From Reticulitermes speratus (Eukaryota > Arthropoda > Insecta > Blattodea > Rhinotermitidae), in assembly GCA_021186555.1 (NCBI GenBank), contig JAJKFL010000002.1, positions 5,221,001 through 5,285,000 of the forward strand: 64,000 nucleotides of DNA. The letters run 5' to 3'. Made by a program: the position numbers and the translations under genes. Shown here piece by piece: positions 11,759 through 22,565 of the stretch (position 1 is the stretch's first letter; each line of letters opens with the position of its first letter). The notes under the pieces were generated by a model. The model searched no databases, was not told the DNA's origin, and was given only the letters and a program-made list of their open reading frames with translations.

Positions 11759-12405
11759 GAAATGTTGTGTGCCTGAATTGGTATTAGTAGATCGTGTGGG
11801 ACAGCTCGAACATTGGAGTCGTAGGTTGAAATGTTGTGTGCCTCAGTTGGTATTAGTAGATCGTGTGGGACAGCTCGAACATTGGAGTTGTAGGTTGAAA
11901 TGTTGTGTGCCTCAGTTGGTATTAGTAGATCGTGTGGGACAGCTGGAACATTGGAGTCGTAGGTTGAAATGTTGTGTGCCTCAGTTGGTATTAGTAGATC
12001 GTGTGGGACAGCTGGAACATTGGAGTCGTAGGTTGAAATGTTGTGTGCCTCAGTTGGTATTAGTAGATCGTGTGGGACAGCTGGAACATTGGAGTCGTAG
12101 GTTGAAATGTTGTGTGCCTCAGTTGGTATTAGTAGATCGTGTGGGACAGCTGGAACATTGGAGTCGTAGGTTGAAATGTTGTGTGCCTCAGTTGGTATTA
12201 GTAGATCGTGTGGGACAGCTGGAACATTGGAGTCGTAGGTTGAAATGTTGTGTGCCTCAGTTGGTATTAGTAGATCGTGTGGGACAGCTGGAACATTGGA
12301 GTCGTAGGTTGAAATGTTGTGTGCCTCAGTTGGTATTAGTAGATCGTGTGGGACAGCTGGAACATTGGAGTCGTAGGTTGAAATGTTGTGTGCCTCAGTT
12401 GGTAT
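11759..12405. repeat. 69-bp minisatellite (about 9.4 units)
   Basis: The unit repeats exactly every 69 bp (11828, 11897, 11966). Because 69 is divisible by three, frames stay open on both strands, giving spurious 229- and 266-residue proteins of identical 23-residue repeats. There are only a few substitutions between units (for example CTCGAAC versus CTGGAAC), so the array is young or homogenised. Confidence 0.97.
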
Positions 12406-12823
12406 ATACGTCACATTTAGTGATGTGGCCTGCACCTGATCGTGTATACGTCACATTTAGTGATGTGGCCTGCAGCTGATCGTGTATACGTCACATTTAG
12501 TGATGTGGCCTGCACCTGATCGTGTATACGTCACATTTAGTGATGTGGCCTGCAGCTGATCGTGTATACGTCACATTTAGTGATGTGGCCTGCACCTGAT
12601 CGTGTATACGTCACATTTAGTGATGTGGCCTGCAGCTGATCGTGTATACGTCACATTTAGTGATGTGGCCTGCACCTGATCGTGTGTACGTCACATTTAG
12701 TGATGTGGCCTGCACCTGATCGTGTATACGTCACATTTAGTGATGTGGCCTGCACCTGATCGTGTATACGTCACATTTAGTGATGTGGCCTGCACCTGAT
12801 CGTGTATACGTCACATTTAGTTT
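12404..12823. repeat. 40-bp minisatellite (about 10.5 units) with an 80-bp dimer phase
   Basis: TATACGTCACATTTAGTGAT repeats every 40 bp. The first six units alternate TGCACCTGAT and TGCAGCTGAT, so the left part is an 80-bp dimer array; the last units are all the C form. It abuts the 69-bp array with no unique DNA between them. Confidence 0.97.
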
Positions 12824-12869
12824 TACATTATACAGCGTTCCTGTAAAACAGATATTAAAGTTACCACGC

Positions 12870-12990
12870 CGTTTAGACATGGCGGAGTGGAGGTATAGCT
12901 CCATGAATTGTTAGTCTCAACACCCGATAGAAGTACCAGCTTCATGTTCCGGCATCTGTGTCCACGTGGAGCGGATCTGTGAAAGTTTTG
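12870..12990. other. Possible degenerate SINE family 3 fragment
   Basis: The phrase GGAGTGGAGGTATAGCTCCA resembles the GTAGAGGTATAGCTCTACT part of the SINE family 3 copies at 22.3 and 54.9 kb. The rest is too diverged to be sure. Confidence 0.35.
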
Positions 12991-13194
12991 TATATAAATC
13001 AGTGTTTATGTATGCTGTGCTTCAAAACGTAATATGGTCAATTTATTTCATATGCAGTTAACTTATGCTGAATGTTGCACCTTGCGTTGATGCCTGCAGT
13101 GAGGTCCTGTAGGTCTGTGGCTGACATTGCTTATAGCGGCTTCTCTCTGCGAAGATCCGGATTTGATCTTAGACTAGTAAAATGTAAAGCAATC

Positions 13195-13445
13195 TCTGTA
13201 CAGACCTGGACAGGCCCTGGGGGGTTCCAGGAGGTTGAGGCTCCCAGAATTTTCTAGACAGTCGGTACGTGAAGGTAGCCGCCTTTAGTCTCAGGAGACA
13301 CTCCCGGTACTCATCTCTGTCAGGCTGAGTCGACCCCAGGGCCGTAGTGCGGCAGGAAGGATTAAGTCAGTGACACCAACGGGAATCGAACCCGCGACCT
13401 TCCGGCTTGTAGCGCAGTGCCTCAACCAACTGCGCTACAGCGTTA
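13195..13445 (-). mobile_element. tRNA-derived SINE, family 4
   Basis: The minus strand begins GTAGCGCAGTTGGTTGAGGC, then CGCGGGTTCGATTCCCG (A and B boxes). It continues into a body with CTGGGGTCGACTCAGCC and GTACCGGGAGT. The same body is found at 27.7, 54.2 and 62.3 kb. Confidence 0.85.
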
Positions 13446-14157
13446 CGTCTGGGATTTCTGCATATAAGAGTGAAACAAAGGTACTTAGCTTTCGTCTTGT
13501 CAATCCGTCAGTGATTCATACTCCTGATTTCTGTGCAGTCACCTGTTTCCGAAAGCTGTGCTATTTTTTTCAACAGGCTTACTTATTTTAAAATCGATTA
13601 CGTTTTGGTGTCTTTGTTCGCGTCACGAATCTTAAAGTATTGAAGCAACGGACAAATTTTCATGTGAATTTGTATGAACATCACGACAGACCACCCATTT
13701 CGTATCTTATGTGCTACCACGCATAATACCAACATGACTTCCGTGTGAAATGATACAGTGTAGGTAACCTAAATGGTATATGGTGATAGACCTTGAAGTG
13801 AAACGCTATTCACATTAACGTGACACTTCTTGTACGGTGTAAAATGCGATCGTGGTGGCCTCTCGAAAGCTGTGTTAGACTTCCTTTTGCGAATTATAAG
13901 TGCCAAAACACTTGGGATTTTGAATGGGGATTGATCAGAAGTATACTCACTATATGATACAAGTAGGAACTCTTTTGTTCTTTTGTGTCTTTAAATTACA
14001 AATCATAGATTTTGGGCCGGTACCTGACTACTGCCGTGCTGTACGGATATGTAGCAGTGGGTCGGCCTGTTAGGTCGAGAACTTAGTAATGTGTATAACT
14101 AACTAACTAACTAGCTGGCTAACACTATGGAACAGAGTCTGTCTTTGGAATCTAATA
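13446..14157. other. Unassigned DNA with a small LINE-tail remnant
   Basis: Positions 14098-14120 hold (TAAC)n followed by text resembling the LINE 3' end. Nothing else could be supported. Confidence 0.45.
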
Positions 14158-15086
14158 CAGTCAGTTCTGCTATAACGCGATATTCGAATTCTTGTGAGAC
14201 CTCGCGTTATACAGAATCGCGTAATTGATAATAAAACATGCAATGTACGTATAACCTAACATTGAGGCGCGTTCGCGTAACCAGTATTACATACTGTGCG
14301 TGTCTGTAGCCTTAGTTATCCAGCATGCAAAGCGCATGCGCCGTATTATATTGTCATCTGTGGTCTGTCTGGCTGTACCATATTTTTCCACATTATCTCA
14401 TAAACGGTACGAGTTTCGGGAAAAAGTTATTGAACATAAAATGTGTGTTTTGATTTTCTCTACAACTTTTTCCCGAAACATTTCTAATTCTAAGATGAAT
14501 TCAGCGAGATATCATAAATGTACATAGATCTTTATGTATAGTACCCGTTATTCTTGTCAGATTTTAATGTAACTTGAATTCTCTCGACAGAATTTCGAAA
14601 AATACTAAACTTTCATGAAAAATCCATGCAATGGAAGCCAAGTTGTTCCCTGCGGACAGACAGGCATAACAGAACTAATAGTCGCTTTTCGCAGTTTCGA
14701 GAAATGCGCCTCATAGTGGGGGTCACTGTGCGATATCTTCACACGTCACTGTGCGAATCTTCACACAGTCACGTGCGATATCTTCACACCAGTCACTGTG
14801 CGATATCTTCACACCGTCACTGTGCGATATCTTCACACCAGTCACTGTGCGATATCTTCACACCGGTCACTGTGCGATATCTTCACACCAGTCACTGTGC
14901 GATATCTTCACACCGGTCACATGTAGTGCGATATCTTCACACGTCACTGTCAATCCACCTTGCAATCACTTAACAGCCAACACGCATGTGCGAAAGTTCG
15001 CATTATACAAACTGCGTTCACCTATTCATCAATCGCGTTACAGCCAATTCGCGTCAACGAAACACACGTAACAGATGAACTGACTG
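14158..15086. mobile_element. TA-flanked TIR element (pogo/Tigger-like) carrying a 25-bp satellite
   Basis: The ends are CAGTCAGTTC and GAACTGACTG, flanked by TA on both sides (14156-14157, 15087-15088). Near the left end, GCTATAACGCG resembles the TATAACG motif of the smaller TA-flanked family at 22027 and 58702. No transposase is present. Positions 14240-14710 are a dispersed block that recurs at 34128-34615. The assignment to pogo/Tigger is an inference from the termini and the TA duplication. Confidence 0.7.
14725..14950. repeat. 25-bp minisatellite (about 9 units)
   Basis: GTGCGATATCTTCACACC repeats every 24-25 bp and starts directly after the ATGCGCCT text that ends the block shared with 34.6 kb. 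The paralogous copy lacks the array, so the expansion is specific to this copy. Confidence 0.92.
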
Positions 15087-15087
15087 T

Positions 15088-15472
15088 AGTTCCTTAAGTA
15101 ATTAGTCAAGAAATTTCCCTTTTTGTGGAAGACTAAGATGCATCTCCGTATTCACAACAGCCCGCCAGTTGTCCCTATCCTGAGCCAGGTAACTCTATTC
15201 CACGCCGTCATGTCCTCTTTTTAAGCTCTATGAACAGTCTTCCCATCTACGTCTAGGTCTTCCTAATGGTCTCTTTCCTCGGGTTTCCCCACCAAAACCC
15301 TGTGTACATCTCTGCTGCTCCCCATACCTGCTACGTGGCCCCCCCCCCCCCCCCCCCCGAATCTCACTGTCCTCGATGTTGTCACACCAGTAATATTTGG
15401 CGAGGCGTACAGCGCATGAATCTCCTCGATATACGTTTCATTCCAGTCTTGTTTTCTCCCTGTTAGGCCCAA
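15088..15472 (-). pseudogene. LINE C-terminal/3'-end fragment with poly-C interruption
   Basis: The minus-strand frames read HVAGMGSSRDVHRVLVGKPE, then, after a stop, a stretch ending LAQDRDNWRAVVN. These match the conserved C-terminal motifs GHVARMG...VLVG.PE and [12 protein letters not shown] seen at 61269-61719. A run of about 17 C at 15342-15358 interrupts it and may be a sequence artefact. It is 5'-truncated and non-functional. Confidence 0.8.
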
Positions 15473-16033
15473 ATATAATGAGTAGCTTTCACACTGTGTA
15501 ACTTGTGATGTCCTCTGTGCCTGTGTGGTGGCATTTACAAAAGAAAGTCGTTCGATAATCCTTTTTTGCTTATAGAAAGTGGAAGATATTTATGTCCTTT
15601 AAAATTTGTTGTAATTCGCCGCGATTCTGTCAGCTTAGAACTTGCGTGCTTCGGCACCAAATGTGGAGGGAAGCGATGTCTTAAAACAAACACAAAACTC
15701 GTGTACGATAGCTTGACGCCATCTTCTATTCCACTGACAACTTATACAAGTTCACAGATTAGGAAGGGCACGGGTACTATATAAGGTAAGGAAAAGATAA
15801 CATATAGATACATAGCTTCAGTCTTCTACAGTGTACCTGCAGTAGGCAGAGGGATTAAACGTTCGGTGTGGTACCGAACGGTGGTGTGGTGCCGAACGGT
15901 GGTGTGGTGCCGAACGTGTGTGTGCCGACGGCCTGTGCTTTATAATTGTATTGTTCTTCATCCTGAAAAGGTGTTGAAATGTTTCATCGCAGTTTCCGGT
16001 AACCTAATTACAAATACAGGGTGTTGCATTGTC
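15473..16033. other. Mostly unassigned DNA
   Basis: A short tandem segment at 15866-15917 repeats GTGGTGTGGTGCCGAACG about three times. No gene was seen. Confidence 0.5.
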
Positions 16034-16047
16034 GAAGTGGTTACCAT

Positions 16048-16272
16048 TTTTTTTTCTGTGGCTCGACAGCCCCTAGTGGGCCAGGGCCCCCTCACTGTCG
16101 AGGCTTCACGATCACACTCAGACGCACCACACTCGGTAGGACTCCTCTGGACGAGTGACCAGCCCGTCGCAGAGACCTCTATCTGACAACACACAACACT
16201 TGCAAGAGACAGACATACATGCCCTAGGCGGGATTCGAACCCACAATCCCAGCGAGCGAGCGAGCGGCCGTA
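16048..16272 (-). mobile_element. SINE family 2, head-truncated
   Basis: The poly-T at 16048-16057 is the A-tail on the minus strand, followed by GGCTCGACAGCCCCTAG and the usual body up to the B box (GGGATTCGAACCCAC). The A box is missing. A 14-bp target duplication with one mismatch (GAAGTGGTTACCAT) lies at 16034-16047 and 16273-16286, so the truncation happened at insertion. Confidence 0.9.
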
Positions 16273-16554
16273 GAAGTGGGTACCATACTGATCGTATTAT
16301 TTCTCAGATGTTTCAGGTGTATGAAGTGAAAGTCAGTTTTGCTGTAGGAACTTCTGTGGTCCGTGTTTTAAATGTTTGTCATGGAGCGACACGTGATAAA
16401 TGTTAATGCTTTAGTTCAGAACTTTTCGAACCCGTAGGGAACGTATTTCTGACGTGATGCCGGGGATGAGAATGTCACGTGCAGTCGTTAAAACTGGCAC
16501 AGAATTTTGTTGAACTACAGAACATGAGTTGTCGGTTTTCGGAAGGTAACCTTT

Positions 16555-17672
16555 ATGAAAGTACGGATAGAAATGTTGTACGCTCTTTGGGAACGTAGTA
16601 GGTCTATCAAAGTACGGATAGAAATGTTGTACGCTCTTTGGGAACGTAGTAGGCGTATCAAAGTACGGATATAAATGTTGTACGCTCTTTGGGAACGTAG
16701 TAGGCGTATCAAAGTACGGATAGAAATGTTGTACGCTCTTTGGGAACGTAGTAGGCGTATCAGAGTACGGATAGAAATGTTGTACGCTCTTTGGGAACGT
16801 AGTAGGCGTATCAAAGTACGGATAGAAATATTGTACGCTCTTTGGGAACGTAGTAGGCGTATCAGAGTACGGATAGAAATGTTGTACGCTCTTTGGGAAC
16901 GTAGTAGGCGTATCAAAGTACGGATAGAAATATTGTACACTCTTTGGGAACGTAGTAGGCGTATCAAAGTACGGATAGAAATGTTGTACGCTCTTTGGGA
17001 ACGTAGTAGGCGTATCAAAGTACGGATAGAAATATTGTACACTCTTTGGGAACGTAGTAGGCGTATCAAAGTACGGATAGAAATATTGTACACTCTTTGG
17101 GAACGTAGTAGGCGTATCAAAGTACGGATAGAAATGTTGTACGCTCTTTGGGAACGTAGTAGGCGTATCAAAGTACGGATAGAAATATTGTACACTCTTT
17201 GGGAACGTAGTAGGCGTATCAAAGTACGGATAGAAATATTGTACACTCTTTGGGAACGTAGTAGGCGTATCAAAGTACGGATAGAAATATTGTACACTCT
17301 TTGGGAACGTAGTAGGCGTATCAAAGTACGGATAGAAATGTTGTACGCTCTTTGGGAACGTAGTAGGCGTATCAAAGTACGGATAGAAATATTGTACGCT
17401 CTTTGGGAACGTAGTAGGCGTATCAGAGTACGGATAGAAATGTTGTACGCTCTTTGGGAACGTAGTAGGCCTATCAAAGTACGGATAGAAATATTGTACG
17501 CTCTTTGGGAACGTAGTAGGCGTATCAAAGTACGGAGAGAAATATTGTACGCTCTTTGGGAACGTAGTAGGCGTATCAAAGTACGGATAGAAATATTGTA
17601 CATTCTTTGGGAACGTAGTAGGCGTATCAAAGTACGGATAGAAATATTGTACGCTTTGGGAACGTAGTAGGT
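16555..17672. repeat. 51-bp minisatellite (about 22 units)
   Basis: GTACGGATAGAAATGTTGTA and TCTTTGGGAACGTAGTAGG recur every 51 bp. The period is divisible by three, so 330- and 371-residue frames are open on opposite strands. They encode only 17-residue repeats and have no independent support. Linked variants (ATATTGTACACTC versus ATGTTGTACGCTC) alternate in the middle of the array. Confidence 0.97.
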
Positions 17673-17839
17673 GTATGTTGCAATAGTGTCAGCTCCCTTA
17701 GTGCTGCTTGAAAGCTCACAAACATTTCTACATCTTAATGCCAGAACAGAAAGCTAAAGCGCTGGGTCTCCTTCACTGTGTAGATCTATATAATAAAAAG
17801 GTGACATAAAATCAGCAAATTGACCATGTCATAAAGACG

Positions 17840-18080
17840 CTTGCGGGAATGGAGGTATAACTCCACACTTCTTAATTTTGTCACTACGTGGAGGTGAATG
17901 GTTAGCTTCACATATCGACCCTTTACTCCCCGTGGCACGTACTATGCATAGGAGGCTAGGTGAGTTTCAGAGGCGGTCTGGACGCTTAGGTGAAGAGAAA
18001 CATATTTTTCTCGGTCCGTGAATCGAACCACGTTCCTCTTGCTGCCCAGCCCTTGCAGTCACTGTACGGACTGTGCTGTC
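17840..18080 (-). mobile_element. Degenerate SINE family 3 copy
   Basis: The text GGAGGTATAACTCCAC, TTTACTCCCCGTGG, GGAGGCTAGGTGAG and GGTCTGGACG follows the order of the better family 3 copies (22283-22565, 54854-55102). The B-box region near 18020 (GTGAATCGAACCACG) is diverged. Confidence 0.6.
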
Positions 18081-18495
18081 AAGACCCGCAGTTTAAGAGA
18101 ATCTATCTTACGCAATACTTTTCATTCCTTTTTTTGGAATGGCGTGTATGAATGCTGTATTTCTGGTCTACCGTAATGTATTTGTAGCAGTTACGAAGTA
18201 CCTGTGCCACTCTTACAGTCGCCTCATTGATGTCCTACACATAACAGGTTCCCCCGTCACCTCGTCCCTTCGGCTTTGGGTTTCCTTAACGCTATACCAT
18301 GTGTGATGTTGATCTTAGCATTAACGGCAGTAAAGTGTCTGAAAAAAAAAATGACTACTGGCAAATTTGTCTACGTCATAAAGTGCTTTCCAAGAAAGTG
18401 CTGACTTCGTCTTTGTACCAGAGCCCATCTAGAGACCAGTTAACATGATATGTGTGATTTTTTAACGTGTGGGTTAACAGATTGTGTGACTTTCC
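18081..18495. other. Unassigned non-coding DNA
   Basis: No supported gene or repeat lies between the SINE remnant and the Harbinger-like element. Confidence 0.5.
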
Positions 18496-18504
18496 TAATG
18501 CCGG

Positions 18505-18830
18505 CCACACACGTTCAGGTAGGCCTGTCAGTTTTGCCTGCGCAGCGCCTGAGAGAGGCGGCCGGATAAACTGAAGTCCCACACACGTTTAGTAGGCCTG
18601 TCAGTTTGCCTGCGCAGGCGCTGAAGAGAGGCGGCCGGATAAACTGAAGTCCCCACACACGTTCAGGTAGGCCTGTCAGTTTTGCCTGCGCAGGCCGCCT
18701 GAAGAGAGGCGGCCGGATAAACTGAAGTCCCACACACGTTCAGGTAGGCCTGTCAGTTTTGCATGCGCAGGCCCTGAGAGAGGCGGCGGATAAACTGAAG
18801 TCCCACACACGTTCAGGCGAATCCCGCTAG
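18505..18830. repeat. Subterminal tandem repeat of about 75 bp (4 units)
   Basis: Each unit starts CCACACACGTTCAGG and ends near AAACTGAAGTCC. The unit starts with the terminal inverted repeat sequence itself, so the transposon end has been tandemly multiplied. Confidence 0.9.
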
Positions 18831-18838
18831 TCTTGATC

Positions 18839-19111
18839 ATGGCCTCAACAGACGACGACACGCTCGCTATTGTTGGCTTGCTAATAGCTATGAAGAGTAA
18901 AAGTAAGCGCAAAAATAAGCGTAAAATGTGGTGTAAAGAGTGGTTACAAAAAAGAAACACGTATTCCCATGTAAATTTCTTGACTGAGTTGAAGCTGGCC
19001 CCTAAAGACTGGCATAATTATTTGCGAATGGATGAAGAAACATACTTACAACTCCTTTCATTAGTGGCGCCATTAATTGAAAAGAAAAATACAGTGATGA
19101 GGAGGTTCTGA
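18839..19111 (+). pseudogene. Harbinger nuclease (HARBI1/ALP1-like) N-terminal fragment
   Basis: The 90-residue frame starts at ATG 18839. It contains a basic stretch (KSKSKRKNKRKMWCK), then EWLQKRNTYSHVNFLTEL and FLxLRMDEETYxxLLxxVxPxI-like text (NYLRMDEETYLQLLSLVAPLI). That order is typical of the start of PIF/Harbinger transposases, upstream of the DDE nuclease. The frame stops at 19109-19111, just as the conserved TxMR motif appears (NTVMRRF). The full-length enzyme is about 350-400 residues, so the catalytic domain is missing. It lies inside an element with matching ends and TAA duplication. Confidence 0.8.
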
Positions 19112-19230
19112 CTGGCTTCAACACGTACCCTGAATTGACGCCGTTCCGGCCGGCCGGAACCTACACACGCTCCGGTACGCCTGCGCAGTCCTCCGGCCTG
19201 CCGGTTGGTCGATCGAGTTTTCGTATTTGC

Positions 19231-19388
19231 TCCGGCCGCCTGTACAGTTATAACCGAAAGGTGTGCCGGACCCTACACACGCTCCGGCGGCCTGTCGCAG
19301 GCATAACTGTGCAGGCAGAACTGACAGGCCGCCGGAGCGTGTGTAGGGTCCGGCACACCTTTCGGTTATAACTGTACAGGCGGCCGGA
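19231..19388. repeat. Large palindrome inside the Harbinger-like element
   Basis: Arms of 66 bp (19231-19296 and 19323-19388) are essentially perfect inverted copies with a 26-bp spacer. Each arm contains the element's own terminal motif CTACACACGCTCCGG, so an extra inverted copy of the end seems to have formed. Confidence 0.9.
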
Positions 19389-19407
19389 GCGTGTGTGGCC
19401 GGCATAA

Positions 19408-20588
19408 GAAGGGCCTTGGTACGGTCTCACCTAGCTGATACAGAAGTGTTTGTCGTTAAGATCGGAATCAGAATGTTTTTACGAAGTTAGCAGGGCCCAT
19501 AACTGAACCCCAGTGCCGATCGGGATGAACCCAGTGCACGCCTACGCGCCTAATACCTTGCTACTGTCCGTAATATTTATTGTGTTTACGTTTTATGGGA
19601 GTCTCTACGTTCTCAGAACTCTTCAGTAAGTTAACCAGCTTATATTCTGGAGCCGAGATACGTAAGACGGTGTTCTAACTAGGTAGTGGGTTGGACGACC
19701 GAGGAACCGAGGTCCGATTGCTGTTCGTCAAGCACCCAGCCTTCTATGCAGTTGTAATAGGCGGTTCTTTCACCGGAGGAAAAGCGATCGTGTCATAAAC
19801 ATGACCAGTCACGTCCGTATAGTTCCGAGGTTAAGAATGTATGGAGCTGTGCCTCCACACGTCCACGTGTCTTCATGTCGTGGTGCGTAGCATTACCTAT
19901 ACATTTTGCTGGTCACATTGTTCACAGCTTCTGTAAGATGGTCATTCTTACGAGGTTTGTAATTCACTGATGTGCAGTTTCAGTATTATGAGCCATTGTT
20001 TATGATCTTAGTGTTAGAGAGACGCACTGGAATTTGTGGACTTTTTGTTATTGCGTAGGCTGCAGTGTGTGCGTACAGAATTAATTTTTTTTTATATGTT
20101 GGCCACCTTTTTATTGTTTCGGTGACCGTAACAATTCGCGCAAAGGAATAAAGGCGACCTCCATCGGCAAATTCCTAACGCACAGTTCATACATAATTGC
20201 AAATCTAGAAATTGAGGGGCCTCTGAATGTAGTGGTAGGCTGTTGAAGATATCGGGAAAGGGGGCAAAAACGAAGACGGCTGGGAACATGTAGAATTCAA
20301 AAGTACAAAAAGGGGGTGGGGGACATACGGCTTTTACATTTGCAGTCAACATTTTAAATTATTTTACTACCCAATGTTGGGTTACCGCATAAATTGATAT
20401 TGTGATTCTGACAGCCTTGTTGACATTAGGTGTAAGACTGTTGTTGTAGGCACCGGAAGGTGTTTCTGTAATGGCGTCGCCTCCAGTTTCACTTCCTTCG
20501 AAATTGACGCTTTTTATCCAGAACAAAGAAATAGCAAACCAGGTTTCGCCCGAACTAATATTTTAATAACCGTTTTGTTCTTTTTTAG
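19408..20588. other. Upstream flank or intron of the host gene
   Basis: Positions about 19670-19880 are a degenerate SINE family 3 copy in plus orientation (GTTAAGAATGTATGGAGCTGTGCCTCCA). The rest, including the short minus-strand frame at 20092-20352, shows nothing I recognise. A pyrimidine tract ends in TTTTTTAG at 20581-20588, the splice acceptor of the exon that follows. Confidence 0.5.
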
Positions 20589-20944
20589 GTAAAATTCTGG
20601 AGACACTGTCGCCGAAACACCTTGCATCTTCACACCATCTCAATCCTCTCAGTCTTACCGTTCGACCACCCCCAAGTCCCCCCTCTCAACCCCCTACACC
20701 CCCGCGAACCCCATTATCACCCCCACACCATAAGTCCAGCAACAGCCCCCTACCGTCTCACCATGCCCAACATCAGCAGACGTCGAGATCTTCACCACAT
20801 CCCCCACAGATGGCACAGCAGTCGCTTAACCAACATGGCGAACACCAAGCAGCTGCTGTTTATGAGAGTCTTCGTCACAAAATGGCGAACAGTATGGCCA
20901 AGCTTGCTGGTTTACCTCCAGATTCAATTATTGGAAATCCCCGG
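20589..20944 (+). CDS. Internal coding exon of an unidentified Pro/His/Ser/Gln-rich protein
   Basis: The segment is bounded by an acceptor (TTGTTCTTTTTTAG) and a consensus donor (CGG|GTAAGT). It is open for 118 codons after two bases that complete a split codon, and it ends in phase 0. The peptide begins KILETLSPKHLASSHH and has a proline-rich middle (residues about 26-55, with TPPRTPLSPP) and an H/Q/S-rich part (about 56-85). It ends with an order-prone stretch, YESLRHKMANSMAKLAGLPP. The third-frame codon pattern and intact splice sites in a transposon-rich setting argue for selection. Composition resembles disordered regions of transcription regulators, but I do not recognise the family. 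The overlapping 108-residue frame at 20622-20948 is in another phase and is a shadow. The next exon is probably 41729-41894. Confidence 0.75.
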
Positions 20945-22026
20945 GTAAGTAACAACAGTGGTTTTTATGCTGCTTAACCTAATTAAAATAATTCCAGGTT
21001 TTGAGGTTAGGTTCGCTCTGCCACCATGATGGGACAGAAATCTTGGAATTGAGACTTAATGGAATTGCATATACCCTGATTTAATTCTGGGCGTCAATAC
21101 TTTGAACACTAATTGTCCCATTTTAGTGAAATTGTACAGACAGCGTTCGATGCGAGATAATTTCGTTTCGTTGCATATTAACTGCGTGTCGTCAAAAATA
21201 TGAAAATGAAGGCGACCGTACGAAGTTTGAGATTGGAATATTGTCAGTTCTGGCCAGTGCAGGAAACTGCTCATCGTTCTTAGGAGAATGTATGTTTATT
21301 AGTATTAGGAATGATGATATTTCACCGATCACCATCTTCATCGTTCTTAGATATATTTTAGAAGAACTGGAAAATTACAGCATTGTGAATGCGTCCAGTT
21401 TTTTTTGCGGTGTAACTAATGGCACAGGCATGTAAGGCTTTGTGGGGTCTAATTGTAACTGGCCTAGTTACAGGTGTCCTTCGTGTTTGTGGTATATTGC
21501 TACAAACAGGCCTGTTGCTTTTAGTGGTATAATGCTGTCTTAATGTCAGTTCTATTTACGTGTAGTTCGCCCCCATTTTCGCGGACGAGATTGAGCCGAG
21601 CGAATGTTGATGTGACGGTTAGGTGCTACCTGATGTGGAGAGAAGTGGGACTTTATGTCGCTAAAATTTAGGGTTAGTTCCTAAAATGTTTTGGTTTGTT
21701 TACTATTCCCTTAAGTTTAAGTCGCCAAATTTCATTGACTCAGCTGTAAACCCAACACCCCGAAACCACATTGATCTATCGGAACCATAAAATTCACCAT
21801 TCGGGTTGTAATATTAAATTCCGAAAACTCGCGAAATTTTTTCGGAGTTCTTAGATGGTGAGGGTAATGGAATACAATTCGTCGCGTCGCCGTTTCACAC
21901 ACTTGCACACAGGACTTGCCCACTTTTTTCCAAATATTTTTGTTTCATGTTCTTTATAATTTTAACGGCGTTCTCGAAAAGTCCCGGCAGCGCAATATAC
22001 TGCAGTTTACCGAAGCATCGAAAGTA

Positions 22027-22207
22027 CAGTCGAACTCTGTTATAACGTCATGAAAGGGACTGAATATGTGTCGTTATAAACGAGTGTCGTTATAACCGAG
22101 GAGTATGATGTTATGGTTAACAGTGAGGAATTAATTGGTACACAGAATATCTGACGTTATAGACGAGGTGCCGCATACAGCTATGTTGTTATAACCGGGT
22201 TCAACTG
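22027..22207. mobile_element. TA-type MITE (pogo/Tigger-like), 181 bp
   Basis: The termini CAGTCGAACTCTGTTATAAC and GTTATAACCGGGTTCAACTG are imperfect inverted repeats. TA precedes the left end; the right flank is TT, so the duplication has decayed. Internal text (GTCATGAAAGGGACTGAATA, GTCGTTATAACCGAGGAG) is shared with 58702-59140. Solo remnants lie at 27290-27318 and 36334-36420. Confidence 0.8.
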
Positions 22208-22282
22208 TTTATGTATTACATACTCTGAAGGCATTTGGGGGGGGGGGTGCTTGAAGTAAATAGAAGCTGAAAATACAATATA

Positions 22283-22565
22283 AAGGTAAAGGTCTCCTAG
22301 AACAGGCCGTGAAGGCCCAGAGGGTCAGTAGAGGTATAGCTCTACTCTTTCTTTAACCCTGGCACTAGATGAGGGTGGGTGGTTAACTCCACGCCCCGGT
22401 CGCTTTACCCCCAGGAAATAGACCCGGTACCCATTGTGTAGGAGGCTGGGTAGGGCCCAGGGCCGGTCTAGACGGCTGCGAAAAATCTCGCCCCCACCGG
22501 GATTCGATTCCCGGACCGTCCAGCCCGTAGCGAGTCGATATACTGACTGAGCTATCCCGGCCCAC
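22283..22565 (-). mobile_element. tRNA-derived SINE, family 3, full length
   Basis: The minus strand starts GGGCCGGGATAGCTCAGTCA and has the B box GGAATCGAATCCCGG. The body contains GGTCTAGACC-like and GTAGAGCTATACCTCTAC text, and it ends in a CTTTACC tail instead of poly-A. A perfect 14-bp target duplication, GAAAATACAATATA, lies at 22269-22282 and 22566-22579. Confidence 0.93.

Larger units (their letters stand above)
18499..19404 (+). mobile_element. PIF/Harbinger-like transposon, internally deleted
   Basis: The terminal inverted repeat is TGCCGGCCACACACG at the left and CGTGTGTGGCCGGCA at the right. It is flanked by TAA at 18496-18498 and 19405-19407. A 3-bp TWA duplication is the hallmark of PIF/Harbinger elements. 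The left part (18505-18830) has four tandem copies of about 75 bp that each repeat CACACGTTCAGGTAGGCC and GAGGCGGCCGGATAAACTG. The right part contains a 66-bp-arm palindrome. A short transposase N-terminal frame sits between them. Confidence 0.88.

Noticed and set aside
11679-12479. 266-residue frame (+) and 229-residue frame (-) of identical repeats
   Set aside because: They arise because the 69-bp unit length is divisible by three; both strands are open and there is no codon bias or homology.
16515-17667. 371- and 330-residue repetitive proteins on opposite strands
   Set aside because: Shadows of a 51-bp array; identical 17-residue repeats with no signal peptide or flanking gene structure.
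20622-20948. 108-residue frame starting MHLHTISILS
   Set aside because: Out of phase with the splice-bounded exon; it reads through the donor GTAAGT and is a shadow of the proline-rich exon.
22500-22565. Functional tRNA gene on the minus strand
   Set aside because: Only A and B boxes are tRNA-like; the sequence runs into a SINE body flanked by a 14-bp target duplication and does not close an acceptor stem.
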